A stretch of 64,000 nt of DNA, taken from the NCBI RefSeq assembly GCF_009765375.1, contig NZ_VTOK01000009.1, positions 1 through 64,000 on the forward strand. The letters are read 5' to 3'. A model generated the notes under the pieces. The model did no database searches, was not told where the DNA came from, and saw nothing but the letters and a program-made list of their open reading frames with translations. Each line of letters opens with the position of its first letter. The stretch's first letter is position 1. A program made the position numbers and the translations under genes. This DNA is from Alteribacillus sp. YIM 98480 (lineage in GTDB: Bacteria; Bacillota; Bacilli; Bacillales; Marinococcaceae). Positions 35,328-44,913 of the stretch are shown here, piece after piece.

Positions 35328-38300
35328 TTATTCAGCAGTTTCTTCACTAGAAGATTCTTCTATTACTTCTATATCGATGTCAATTTCTGTAGAATTACCT
35401 GCTTCATCAGTAATTACTGGAGAAAAGTCAATACCAAATTCTTCAATTAAATCTTGTAATTTTGCAACAGACACACCATCTTCTCCTTCATCAAGGGAAC
35501 CAAGGATGTCACTTACAGATTTTGTTCCTTCACCATTCTCATCAAGATCAATTGTTTTATCTACGCCATTTATTGTGATACTTGCTGTTCCCTCTTCACT
35601 TGCATCTATACTAATTGCAGTAAACATATCCGTTGCATCTAATTCATTTAAATCTAATGTCACTGTATAAGAATTTTCTTCGCCTTCAACAGCTTCAGCT
35701 GGAACAGGCTCTCCACCAATTTCTAACGAGGCTGATTCTAACTCAGGAGGAACAATATCAGCAGCAGCATTGTCGATATCTTCATTAGTGAATTCAGAAT
35801 CTTCTGCAGCAGTTACATTTTCTGCTCCACCAATAGCGGAAATAGCTGTATTTGATGCTGCATTAAGTGTAACAGTTCCATTCACTGCATCTAATAAAGA
35901 TATCTCAGCGTCAGATTCAAGTTCCAATGAATTGTTACCTTCTGCAGTAACTGATCCAAAGCTTCCACTAAGAATTGCATTAGCGCCGTCTCCAAGGTTA
36001 ATGTCTAGATCACTACCACTATTGTTAACAAAACGACCACCATTTGTATCATTAAACTCAATTGCATTTGAAACAGACCCAGATTGTGTAAAGCTGTTAT
36101 CGTCCACATCATCAATAGTTACTGTTCCCGCATCGTTAGCGTCGTTCGTTACATCTGCATTTGGTGCATTTACAGTTAAATCATAAGTGTTTAGAGTGCC
36201 AGTAAACGTAATATCTAACTCTGTTTCCGTATCAACTGTGATATCTTCCTGAGCATCAAGTGGGATAACTAGTGAATCCCCGTCTTCAGCGTCATTAATG
36301 ATCTCATTAACATTAGTGTTAGATGCTATAGCTGGGATAAGGTTAAATGATTCTGGGTTACCATAAGTGTAAACTACTTGTGCGCCATTGGTGAGAGCTT
36401 GGTCAAATTGGGATTCAGTAATATCATTGTCACCATAAATGAATATATCTGCATTACCATAGTTTAGATCGTACTCTTCACCGTTGATTTCTAATGTAAT
36501 ATCATCTTCTTCTGTATCATAATCAACTACTGTCGCATTATAAGATTCGCCAACTTCAAAATCACTTGCTTCAGTAAACTCTACATCAGCTGTTCTGTCA
36601 GGCAACCCGTGATTACCGGAAGCTGTAATAGTTACATTAGTTGGGAAGTCTACTGATGTTAGGTCAACTTCAGCTACACCATTTGGTGCGTCAACAGTTA
36701 CTGAGTCTCTTTTACCTGTAAGGACTTGCCCATCTATTTCAACACCATCAAGAGTACCAAAAGTTGTTGCAATTTCAAATGTTACTTCGTAATCTTCATC
36801 GTAGTCGTCATCATAATAAGGAAAGCCATTTTGGTCTAGTGCTTGGTAAGTTAATGTTGCATCTTGACCAACTTCTAGAGAATCAACTTCATCACCATCC
36901 GCATCAGTGACCTCTAATTCAGCATCGGAAACATCAGCTTCAACGAAGTAAGTTCTTTCACCTTCAACTTGAAGGTCATCACTATCTAATTCGCCTAGAT
37001 CATCCCCATTGTCTATGAAGACAGTAGGAGTAGCATATGCATCATCGTCACCAGTTAGTGTGAATGTTGCTTCACCATCATCACCATCAACTTCGATGCG
37101 GTAAATTCCGCCTTCCTCAACTTGACCGGCATCAGGTCCATCAATGTATACTGCTCCGTCATCTTCAGGACTCAAGCTATCTTCTTCAAATGTTACGTAA
37201 GCTTCAAATCCTTCTGGTGCAGGTTCACCATCTTCATCAGTAATAGTTGCTAGATATTCACGACCACCAGCATTTGTTTCAGAATCATAAGAATAACCTT
37301 CATCAATTGCCGCTGCACGTTGCTCACCTTGAGCTTCAACGTCTAATTCTACTGTGTGGTCTAACGTGAAGGTTACAGCTGGAGCTTGAGCTTGAAGTTC
37401 TGTTGAATCAAGTTCAGCTTCTTCATATTCATTTTCCTCATCTTTAAACACAATTGGAGTAACACTTGCATTGGAACCAGTAACTGTGAATGTTGCTTCA
37501 CCATCTTCGTCCGTCTCAACAGCAACTCCGTTTACTCCACCAGTTGTAACTTGATAAGGATACTCTCTGTCTTCATTACCATAAATATCTGCATCAGTAA
37601 CACGCACAGAACGTACAAGTTCATCTGGGTCAACATCTACGTTTTCAGCAAATGCAATATTATAAATTTCATCTGCATCCCCATTAATCTTGTAAACTTT
37701 TTTAGCACCATTCGCTAGCGAATTATCTTCAGTTACTTCTTCAATAGTTAAGGAGTCAGCCCAGTACACTACTGCATCATCATTAATACTTGATTTGCTT
37801 GTAGAGTAAGCAGTAACCTCATCATTTTCTTCATAGTAACGAGTATAAGAGTAAGTAGCTACTCCATCTTCGTCCGTTAGAACTTCAACTTCAATTGTTT
37901 CGTTGTCATCATGTGGGTTGGTAATGTTAAATGTTACAGGAATGCCTGCAGCAGATTCGTCTTCATCGACAACTGCTTGTGCAGATAATGTAACTTCTTC
38001 TCCAATAGTTCCTTGTAGAGAGTTGGTAGTGAATTCAACATCCTCTGGAACAACGTTAGAAATACCTTCAAAACTACCAAGCTCTTCTCCATTAGCTGTT
38101 ACAGTGTACTCTTCTCCGCCTTCTTGAGGGGAGGTAGTAAGTACTACTACATTATCATTAGTTTGCTTAACAGCAGCGTTTTCAACGTCAAGTCCGTCGA
38201 TTTCGAAGTCAAGGGAATTAACATTGTCTACTTCTTCTCCGAAGTCTACTTCAACAGTTGTATTGTTAACAGCTGTTACTTCTGCAGATCCAACTTCAAC

Positions 38301-38939
38301 CGAAAGTGCACGGTCAAGGAATGTAGCAAATTGCGCACGTGTTACGGTTTCTTTTGGACGGAACATACCATCTTCTGTAGATGTAATGTCATATTGTGCA
38401 AGAATTTCAATGTTGCTTTGGTGACTTGCGTGTGCTTCGTCTAGGTCGCCTACAGTTGCGTCACTGTCTTCAACCGGCTCTAGTTCGAAAGCACGAACAA
38501 GGATTGTTGCCATTTGCTCACGAGAAAGATCCATGCCGCCAGCAAATACAGTGTTGTTTTCACGACCTTGGATGTAACCTGCTTCTTTTACAGCTGCTGC
38601 GTATGGAGTGTAATAACTTTCATCAGTAAGATCTTCAAATGGAGCAGATGCATTTTGATCTACTTCAAGACCGAACGCTTTAACAAGCAATTCAGATACT
38701 TGTCCGCGGTTGATGTCCTCATTCGGACGGTATGTACCATCTTTATACCCGTTGATGATACCTTCATCAGCTAGACGCTGAATGGACTCGGAAGCCCAGA
38801 AACTATTAGATACATCGCTGAAAGATTCAGCTGCATCTGCTTGCTGAACAGCTACTGTGGATGCACCAGCACTAGCTACTACAGCTGCAGAAAGGGATGT
38901 TGCAAGAAACTTGCGGTAAGACTTTGGTTGATAACCCAT
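35328..38939 (-). CDS. Probable main S-layer protein, N-terminal SLH domains
   Basis: 1203 residues from the ATG at 38939, eleven bases after AGGAGG (a TTG two codons earlier is too close). Signal peptide to about residue 36 (QQADA cut). SLH domains at about 38-85, 100-148 and 163-212, then about 980 acidic residues rich in Ig/Big-like repeats (EYTVTANGEELG, GEATFTLTGDD twice or more) and a beta-helix-like region rich in Asn/Asp (about 900-1080). Composition is extremely low in Lys/Arg and high in Asp/Glu. Its N-terminus is a paralogue of the protein at 22201. The consensus promoter and strong ribosome site point to very high expression, which is why it is favoured as the main S-layer subunit. 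Confidence 0.88.
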   Translation of the reverse strand: MGYQPKSYRKFLATSLSAAVVASAGASTVAVQQADAAESFSDVSNSFWASESIQRLADEGIINGYKDGTYRPNEDINRGQVSELLVKAFGLEVDQNASAPFEDLTDESYYTPYAAAVKEAGYIQGRENNTVFAGGMDLSREQMATILVRAFELEPVEDSDATVGDLDEAHASHQSNIEILAQYDITSTEDGMFRPKETVTRAQFATFLDRALSVEVGSAEVTAVNNTTVEVDFGEEVDNVNSLDFEIDGLDVENAAVKQTNDNVVVLTTSPQEGGEEYTVTANGEELGSFEGISNVVPEDVEFTTNSLQGTIGEEVTLSAQAVVDEDESAAGIPVTFNITNPHDDNETIEVEVLTDEDGVATYSYTRYYEENDEVTAYSTSKSSINDDAVVYWADSLTIEEVTEDNSLANGAKKVYKINGDADEIYNIAFAENVDVDPDELVRSVRVTDADIYGNEDREYPYQVTTGGVNGVAVETDEDGEATFTVTGSNASVTPIVFKDEENEYEEAELDSTELQAQAPAVTFTLDHTVELDVEAQGEQRAAAIDEGYSYDSETNAGGREYLATITDEDGEPAPEGFEAYVTFEEDSLSPEDDGAVYIDGPDAGQVEEGGIYRIEVDGDDGEATFTLTGDDDAYATPTVFIDNGDDLGELDSDDLQVEGERTYFVEADVSDAELEVTDADGDEVDSLEVGQDATLTYQALDQNGFPYYDDDYDEDYEVTFEIATTFGTLDGVEIDGQVLTGKRDSVTVDAPNGVAEVDLTSVDFPTNVTITASGNHGLPDRTADVEFTEASDFEVGESYNATVVDYDTEEDDITLEINGEEYDLNYGNADIFIYGDNDITESQFDQALTNGAQVVYTYGNPESFNLIPAIASNTNVNEIINDAEDGDSLVIPLDAQEDITVDTETELDITFTGTLNTYDLTVNAPNADVTNDANDAGTVTIDDVDDNSFTQSGSVSNAIEFNDTNGGRFVNNSGSDLDINLGDGANAILSGSFGSVTAEGNNSLELESDAEISLLDAVNGTVTLNAASNTAISAIGGAENVTAAEDSEFTNEDIDNAAADIVPPELESASLEIGGEPVPAEAVEGEENSYTVTLDLNELDATDMFTAISIDASEEGTASITINGVDKTIDLDENGEGTKSVSDILGSLDEGEDGVSVAKLQDLIEEFGIDFSPVITDEAGNSTEIDIDIEVIEESSSEETAE

Positions 38940-39123
38940 TTGCAATACTTCCTCCTTTTATTGTGCATTCTATCCTAGTAATAATAGAATGCTATTTTCT
39001 AATTTTCAGAGACGCTTACGTCGTCTGGTTCCTCAACGATCTCAGTCGGGTCATCGGAAGTGTTTAAGGTGAAAGCGCATCCTCCAATTAGTTTGGTATT
39101 TTCTTCTAAAAACTGCAAAAATT

Positions 39124-39152
39124 ATTATACTGACCATATCTAGGACTGTCAA
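39124..39152 (-). promoter_or_regulatory. Perfect-consensus sigma-A promoter of the S-layer gene
   Basis: -35 TTGACA (39147-39152), exactly 17 bp, -10 TATAAT (39124-39129). The transcript would have a leader of about 178 bases containing a hairpin GACG/CGTC near 39013-39024 and a second GGAGG. Confidence 0.9.
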
Positions 39153-39648
39153 CTTATATTGTCTGAAAAATTAGGAATAGTATAATAACATAGGTACATT
39201 GATTTAATTGTTCATATTTTGACAACAGTTTACAAAAATTCTACAACATATTTCTCAGAAAATCCACCCTTATTTTTCCTGTTTTATGTTAATACTGGTT
39301 TATTTTCCTTATATTTATCTGTTTATTCTACTGTTAAGAGTCTAATAGATTACTTATTTAAAAATAAATATGTAGTAGGAAGTCTTTTAACCCCGGTACC
39401 TAGTCCCCTCTGTTTTCCAATGATTACCTCTATTTTCATATTAAAACATATTTTTTAACCTTTTGTCATTTGATAGTTATTTTTTTGTAAAGATTTCGTA
39501 GTTTCATTGAAAAACTTCTTCGTTTTCTGATATCTTTTGTAGGTCTAATAGCATTAAGAAACTTGGCTTTCTGCCAAATCCATATAGCAAAAATCATCTT
39601 CTTTCTATTACTTTGTGCTTAAAACAAAATTGAAAATTCGTGAAGCAC
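39153..39648. other. AT-rich intergenic region
   Basis: No gene recognised. Contains the third copy of the small hairpin repeat (about 39553-39628) near its end. Confidence 0.5.
39553..39628. repeat. Small hairpin repeat, degenerate copy 3
   Basis: TTAAGAAACTTGGCTTTCTG, then TATAGCAAAAATCATC and TATTACTTTGTGCTTAA, in step with the copy at 16639 (TTGCCGCC, ATGGCAAAAGTCG, TTTACTTTATTCC). Confidence 0.4.
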
Positions 39649-39691
39649 AAAAAAAGCAGCCCGCGTTGAGTGTACGCAGACTGCTTTTTAT
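39649..39691 (-). terminator. Terminator of the lipoprotein gene
   Basis: AAAAAGCAG with CTGCTTTTT, inner GCGT/ACGC, T run on the minus strand. Confidence 0.8.
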
Positions 39692-39715
39692 TTATGACTT
39701 TTATTCTACATTTTC

Positions 39716-40540
39716 CTAATCATTATTTTCGCCGGCTTCTACATCTTCCTGCTCCGCTTCCATTTTTTGACGTTCGATTTCTTTAACCTTTTCTTCCATA
39801 AAGCTTTCGAGATTACCATCCACTTCATTATATTCATCATAACGAACATAAGATATTTCATTAAACTCTCTTAATTCTCCTGCTAACTCGATCGTAAAGG
39901 AAAAACGGCTGTCATATCCTAAGAGAAGCTTGTTTTCTTTATCTATATAAGCAATCATATCAATTCGTTCAAGTTGAATCGATTCCAGTTCTTCTTCACT
40001 TAGACCCCCGGCTGATTCTGAAATACCCAGAGCATTAAGTTTCTTTTCTACTAATGATTTATGTCTTTCTTCTGTACCTTTAAAAGAAACTTCGTAGTAA
40101 CCATCTTCTTCTTTCATCAAAAACTCTTCTTCAAAGTCAAGAAAGAAGTTCATATCTTCTGCTGGACGTATCATCGACTCTAGTTCAGCCGCTTCGGTAT
40201 TATGATCTTCCCACACTTCATTTTCTCTGATTTCTGTTCCACCGCCATTTATCCTAACATCTAGTTCTACGGGTTCCTCTAAATCGACAAGGTTCATGTT
40301 CGTTTCTATGTAAGCTTCAAGCGGGTCGTTGTATTGAACGACTCCCCGTGTAAAGTTGCTGACACCTTCTTGCTCTGCGCTCAATGTATTAGAATGCGTG
40401 AAGTACACACTATCGAGCTCTTCCATTGCTTCTATAGATTGTTTATATACTTCTTCAGGAAGCTGCTGTTCGCCGCAAGCACTTAACCATATTAAACCTG
40501 TACTTACAACAGCAGCGGCGGCTGCTTTTTTACCTCTCAT
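39716..40540 (-). CDS. Acidic lipoprotein, DUF6612-like
   Basis: 274 residues. Signal peptide with lipobox LSAC (Cys about 22), then a region of alternating beta strands (about 45-250) and a charged helical tail ending AGENND. The size and order (short helix SIEAMEELDSVYFTH, beta strands, Asp/Glu-rich tail) resemble the LppX/DUF6612-type lipoproteins of Bacillaceae. The C-terminal half of the SLH protein at 50498 has a comparable layout. Function unknown; probably sits on the outer face of the membrane. One of two WalR-like boxes is on its side of the intergenic region. Confidence 0.75.
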   Translation of the reverse strand: MRGKKAAAAAVVSTGLIWLSACGEQQLPEEVYKQSIEAMEELDSVYFTHSNTLSAEQEGVSNFTRGVVQYNDPLEAYIETNMNLVDLEEPVELDVRINGGGTEIRENEVWEDHNTEAAELESMIRPAEDMNFFLDFEEEFLMKEEDGYYEVSFKGTEERHKSLVEKKLNALGISESAGGLSEEELESIQLERIDMIAYIDKENKLLLGYDSRFSFTIELAGELREFNEISYVRYDEYNEVDGNLESFMEEKVKEIERQKMEAEQEDVEAGENND

Positions 40541-40699
40541 AATAGCTGTCTCCTATTTTCTCGTTGATTTTTCATTTACATTGTATTTTACAAGCCGCTA
40601 AGCAAAAAGGCAAAGACTGTTTTATCGTAAGACTTTCGTACTCCACAATTTATAAGGTTACAATTTTCATTGTGAATGTTTTGTGACAAAAGGTCTTAT

Positions 40700-40716
40700 A
40701 TTACAACATTGTTACA
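40700..40716 (-). promoter_or_regulatory. WalR-like box 1
   Basis: On the minus strand TGTAAC-N5-TGTAAT, an exact match to the known WalR pattern TGTWAH-N5-TGTWAH. It faces the lipoprotein gene. Confidence 0.5.
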
Positions 40717-40843
40717 CAAAATGTTTTTCCCCTATCTTCTTCTCTAAAAAGGGTTTCCTAAGGTCCTTTAACCATATCACATTTTCTTCATATTGGAATT
40801 TACACAGGGAAATGGTGAGTTTTGTATCATTTTGTCTTTATCT

Positions 40844-40860
40844 TGTTACACAAATGTAAA
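40844..40860 (+). promoter_or_regulatory. WalR-like box 2
   Basis: TGTTAC-N5-TGTAAA, an exact match to TGTWAH-N5-TGTWAH, 156 bases upstream of the cell-wall hydrolase start. Confidence 0.6.
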
Positions 40861-41015
40861 CTCATAGGCCCTTTTTACATGCTAGACTATGAATTGTGTT
40901 TAAAAAGGATAGAAATAGACAATATTCGACACCATTCAAAATCTATGTAACGAAATATACATCACAGCAACTAGATTTCGACCTTTTAAAATTTCATCGA
41001 GAGGGGTGGCCTTTT

Positions 41016-42038
41016 GTGGTCAAGAAAAGTTTTATGGCAGTGATGAGTTTGGTTCTGCTGCTGTCTGTATTCTCGTTTCAGCCTGGGGCAGCTGATGCGA
41101 AAGGCGATCAGATTGAAGCAGAAGCAAGAAAACATCTCGGAACACCTTATAATTATGGAGGAACGACTCCTAGCGGTTTTGATTGTTCCGGCTTTACCGG
41201 ATATGTATTTGACAAAGTCGGAGAAGATTTACCTAGAACAGCAGCCCAACAGTATAACGTTGGAAAATCGGTGAAAAAATCGGACCTTCAAAAAGGCGAT
41301 TTGGTTTTCTTCTCAGAAAATGGTTCTTCTATAAGCCATAATGGGATTTACATAGGAAACGGAGATTTTATTCATTCTTCTTCTTCGAAGGGTATTAGTA
41401 TTTCTAAAGTAGATGATCCTTATTACTGGGGAAGCCGCTATAAAGGGGCAAAACGTGTAATTGATGAAAAAGAAGAAGGAGTAAAGTCAGAAACATTAGA
41501 ACCTCTTCCAGACGGCCAATATCATGATGTGAAAGAAGGTTACTGGGCGTACAATAGCATTAACTCTCTATCACAAGATGGTATTATAAACGGATACAGC
41601 GATAGTACTTTCAAACCGTCTAACAGTATTACAAGAGGACAAGCTGCTACTCTATTAATGAAAGCTTTAGACCTTCCGCGTAACGGAAAAGACAGCGGAT
41701 TTAGTGACGTTTCGAGTGATCACACACACGCTGCAGCAATTAAAGCAGTAGACGATGCTGGATTAATTACTGGTAATGAGAGCGGTGAATTCATGCCGGA
41801 GGATCCAATGACTCGCCAGCAAATGGCTGTTGTTTTCTACCGCGCATTTGATCTTGAAGGAACGGAATATGACGGAGAATTCTCCGATGTGAGTACGGAT
41901 CATCGTTATCATAAACATATCAGTGCCCTTGCCGGGAGCGGTATTACATCAGGTAATGAAAACGGAGAATTTGAACCAGGCCGAGAAACAACACGCGCCC
42001 ACTTCTCTGTATTTCTTGAAAATGCATTGGATCAATAA
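41016..42038 (+). CDS. NlpC/P60 cell-wall hydrolase with three SLH domains
   Basis: 340 residues from the GTG at 41016, behind GAGAGGGGTGG; upstream in-frame sequence would bury the signal peptide. Signal peptide to about residue 28 (GAADA cut). NlpC/P60 domain about 30-145 with catalytic Cys in FDCSGF and His in ISHNGIYIG, and a third polar residue in DFIHS. SLH domains about 170-215, 230-280 and 290-335. It should cut gamma-D-Glu-diamino acid bonds in peptidoglycan while anchored to the wall polymer. A WalR-like box upstream fits the known control of such enzymes. A terminator follows. Confidence 0.9.
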   Translation: MVKKSFMAVMSLVLLLSVFSFQPGAADAKGDQIEAEARKHLGTPYNYGGTTPSGFDCSGFTGYVFDKVGEDLPRTAAQQYNVGKSVKKSDLQKGDLVFFSENGSSISHNGIYIGNGDFIHSSSSKGISISKVDDPYYWGSRYKGAKRVIDEKEEGVKSETLEPLPDGQYHDVKEGYWAYNSINSLSQDGIINGYSDSTFKPSNSITRGQAATLLMKALDLPRNGKDSGFSDVSSDHTHAAAIKAVDDAGLITGNESGEFMPEDPMTRQQMAVVFYRAFDLEGTEYDGEFSDVSTDHRYHKHISALAGSGITSGNENGEFEPGRETTRAHFSVFLENALDQ

Positions 42039-42052
42039 GACCGAACCATTTA

Positions 42053-42082
42053 AGACTCGCCGTTACGGTGGGTCTTTTTTTA
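42053..42082 (+). terminator. Terminator of the SLH/NlpC gene
   Basis: AGACTCGCCGT/ACGGTGGGTCT then T7. Confidence 0.8.
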
Positions 42083-42325
42083 TTGAAAGAATAAAGCACT
42101 CACATGGTGGGGGCGGCCATGAATGGGAGTATGGGGCTAACGCTTATTCTTTCTATCATACGTTATCCAAATCCATTTCCAGCTTCAGAGAAGCAGGCAC
42201 TTAAAATGAGGGGGCAGTGAGAAAGTTTATCTTTATGGTATTGGTATTACCTTTATTGGAAGATTTTAAACCTAAAAAGAAGAAAATTTTTCTTCTTTCT
42301 TTGTGTTTATATTTATATGAAACTT

Positions 42326-42355
42326 TTGAACTAAGTAACCGTAAATCCATAGAAT
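42326..42355 (+). promoter_or_regulatory. Candidate promoter of the subtilisin gene
   Basis: TTGAAC, 18-bp spacer, TAGAAT (42350-42355), about 70 bases before the start codon. The rest of 42083-42430 holds an AAGAAGAAAATTTTTCTTCTT inverted repeat (about 42277-42297) and no gene. Confidence 0.4.
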
Positions 42356-42430
42356 AATCTACCAATCTATGATCAGTTTGTTGTACTATTAACCATAGAA
42401 CGAATTCAACAAAGAAAGCGGGGAATATGA

Positions 42431-44542
42431 ATGTTTCGCAGAACGCTAAGTGTTTGCGCAGCGTCTGCTCTTCTTTTTTCCTACCCTGTAGCTGGATTGG
42501 CGAACGATTCTGTTTCTGACCAGGATGATACATTTGTTGTAGGATTTAATGAAGTGCTTGATTTAGATGTTATAAAAGCAGCCGGTGGAGATACCAGCCA
42601 GACGTGGGAGAGAATTGAAGCTGCCGAGGTAGAGATGACTGAACAAGAAGCAGCTTCGCTCGCGTCTCACCCTGATATCTCTTACGTAGAAAGCGATGAA
42701 GAAGTGAACGTTTCAAGTGAACTTTCATTAAAAAATTGGGGACTCGAGCAAGTAAATGCTCCAAAAGCTTGGGATGAAAACATCACAGGAGCAGATGTTG
42801 ATGTAGCTGTGATTGATACAGGGATCAGCACATCTCACCCTTCTCTTGACGTAAATGGAGGGTATTCAGCCGTTGATTACACAGATTCCTACGATGACGA
42901 TAATGGCCACGGCACCCATACAGCCGGCATTATTGGAGCAAATCAACCGGGGTCTGGGCTTTTAGGGGTTGCCCCTGAAGCTGATCTATTTGCAGTAAAG
43001 GTACTTGATGAGGATGGAAATGGTTCGCTCACCCAGGTGCTTGATGGTATTGAGTGGGCGATTGAAGAAAAAATGAGTGTTATTAACATGAGTTTTGGCA
43101 CACTTACCGATTCCAATGCGATGAAATCTATGGTGGACAAAGCTCATGAAAATGACATTATTGTCGCTGCTGCTTCTGGTAATCGCGGGGAGGCATCTAC
43201 TTCAAGCAACCGGGTTGAATATCCGGCACGGTATGACTCTGTTATTGCTGTTGGAGCAGTGGATGAGAACAATGAGCGGGCCTTTTTTTCTGCATCTGGA
43301 GAAGCCGTTGAGTTGGCGGCACCGGGCGTGGATATTGTGAGTACCTATACGGATTCTACATACGGACCGTTAAGCGGCACCTCGATGGCTACCCCATTTG
43401 TTGCAGGCGCATTTGCGTTATTAAAAGAAGCATATCCAGAAAAAGGAGTCGAATCATTACGTACCATCCTCCAAGAAGAAGCACAGGATCTTGGTGAACC
43501 AGGGCGCGATCCCCGCTACGGTTATGGTCTTCTCCAAATACCGGATTTGAGTGATGCATCTGTAGACGATGATAAATCAATCCCAGATGAGCCAGAGGAC
43601 GAACCAAAAGAAGAACCGGAAGAAGAAGATATTGAAGATAACCCTATAGGAGAAGATCCAATTGAAACACCGGATGAGGAAAATGAAGAAACATCTCCTC
43701 CTGCTGATTTGCAATCTAACATAGCGTATAATGAGGATGGTTTAATAGAAGTAATACTCTCCTGGGATCATACAGAGGAGGAAAATATATCTCATTATCA
43801 AGTGTATAGAAACGGTGAATCTTACGAGCAGGTTGATGTCACAACGTTTATAGATTTAGACCTAGAGCCTGGTACATACACGTATGAAGTTACTGCAGTA
43901 GATCCAGACGGAACAGAATCTGAAAAAAGCGAAACCGTTGAAGTCTACGTAGAAGAGCAAGAGGAAGATGATACAGGCTTCTCTTGGCCGGAAAAAGTTG
44001 ACAACTCCCCTTCCTTTCAAGATGTCAGTGATGACTTTTGGGCCCATGAGCCTATAGAAGAATTGTCTGCACGAGGCATCATTACAGGAAGTGACGGTTC
44101 GTTTCGTCCAGGGGAACCCGTTCGACGCGGACAGTCCCTAGCCATGATTGGCCGACTTTTAGAATGGGATGACACTCCCGTTGACACCCGTTTTTCAGAT
44201 GTGGACGACAATTATTTTGGCTCCGGCTTTATCGCACACGCGACAGAAGAAAGGTATATTTCCGGCTTTTCTGACGGTACATTTCGCCCAAACCAAGATA
44301 TTACCCGAGGGCAAATGGCTGCGATTTTAGGCAGCGTGTTTGATTTAAGCGGCACGAGCGAAGACGAGCGTTTTTCGGATGTTAACGATAACACCACCGG
44401 CCAAAGTACTATTGGCTATCTCGCTGCACAAGGAATTGTCAGCGGCTATGATGATGGCACTTTCCGGCCAGGAGAAAAACTCTCCCGTGCACAATTTGCG
44501 AGCATTTTGTATCATTTAGGAGAGCATTTGATAGAAGAATAG
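42431..44542 (+). CDS. Surface-anchored subtilisin-like serine protease (S8) with Fn3 and SLH domains
   Basis: 703 residues. Signal peptide to about 25, inhibitor-type propeptide (about 30-95), S8 catalytic domain about 100-365 with D129 (VIDTGI), H160 (GHGTHTAG) and S318 (GTSMATP), an acidic Pro/Glu linker (about 380-425), one Fn3-like domain (about 430-515) and three SLH domains (about 530-700). It is presumably secreted as a zymogen, matured by self-cleavage and retained on the wall. It could process S-layer or other surface proteins. The acidic surface is typical of halophilic subtilisins. GCGGGG precedes the start. Confidence 0.92.
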   Translation: MFRRTLSVCAASALLFSYPVAGLANDSVSDQDDTFVVGFNEVLDLDVIKAAGGDTSQTWERIEAAEVEMTEQEAASLASHPDISYVESDEEVNVSSELSLKNWGLEQVNAPKAWDENITGADVDVAVIDTGISTSHPSLDVNGGYSAVDYTDSYDDDNGHGTHTAGIIGANQPGSGLLGVAPEADLFAVKVLDEDGNGSLTQVLDGIEWAIEEKMSVINMSFGTLTDSNAMKSMVDKAHENDIIVAAASGNRGEASTSSNRVEYPARYDSVIAVGAVDENNERAFFSASGEAVELAAPGVDIVSTYTDSTYGPLSGTSMATPFVAGAFALLKEAYPEKGVESLRTILQEEAQDLGEPGRDPRYGYGLLQIPDLSDASVDDDKSIPDEPEDEPKEEPEEEDIEDNPIGEDPIETPDEENEETSPPADLQSNIAYNEDGLIEVILSWDHTEEENISHYQVYRNGESYEQVDVTTFIDLDLEPGTYTYEVTAVDPDGTESEKSETVEVYVEEQEEDDTGFSWPEKVDNSPSFQDVSDDFWAHEPIEELSARGIITGSDGSFRPGEPVRRGQSLAMIGRLLEWDDTPVDTRFSDVDDNYFGSGFIAHATEERYISGFSDGTFRPNQDITRGQMAAILGSVFDLSGTSEDERFSDVNDNTTGQSTIGYLAAQGIVSGYDDGTFRPGEKLSRAQFASILYHLGEHLIEE

Positions 44543-44549
44543 ATGAGAA

Positions 44550-44586
44550 ATACCCGGGACGGAGGGTGCTGCCGTTCCGGGTTTTG
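44550..44586 (+). terminator. Terminator of the subtilisin gene
   Basis: ACCCGGGACGG/CCGTTCCGGGT then TTTTG. Confidence 0.75.
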
Positions 44587-44639
44587 TTGTGTAAGCAGAT
44601 TGGCGGGTGCTTTTTATGTAGTGTAGCTGGCGATTTTTC

Positions 44640-44840
44640 CAATTTGTTTCCAATACTAGCCGAAATGCGGCAAATACTCGCCGTTCTGTTCAATTTACTC
44701 GCCGTTTTATACCAAATACTCGCCTACTTGAACGAAATACTCGCCATTCTTGTGGACTCCGCTTTCTACCACTTTTTATGGCTGACCGGCTAACGTATCA
44801 GGTTACCACATGACGTAATACTCGCCAACACGCAGAACGC
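44640..44840. repeat. Degenerate ~21-nt periodic repeat array, family 2
   Basis: Five to six units with the core AAATACTCGCC, mostly 20-23 bases apart, with unrelated sequence between (for example CCGAAATGCGG, GTTCTGTTC, TACTTGAACG). It has the same spacing as the array at 16225 but a different core, and also lies between genes. Confidence 0.75.
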
Positions 44841-44913
44841 ATCCCCCCCATCAAAACATGTTCGTAAACATGTTTATTATTATTTTATATGTTATGTTTA
44901 TTGTTATGTTAAT

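Noticed and set aside
35377-38774. Several + strand frames opposite the 1203-residue protein gene
   Set aside because: Same antisense artefact of acidic codon use.
38990-39118. Open frame of about 40 codons in the S-layer leader ending in VSVSEN
   Set aside because: Only possible start is a TTG at the predicted transcription start. Kept only as part of the leader description.
39219-39458. 79-codon + strand frame, MTTVYKNSTTYFSENP
   Set aside because: AT-driven hydrophobic frame with no ribosome site and no terminator.
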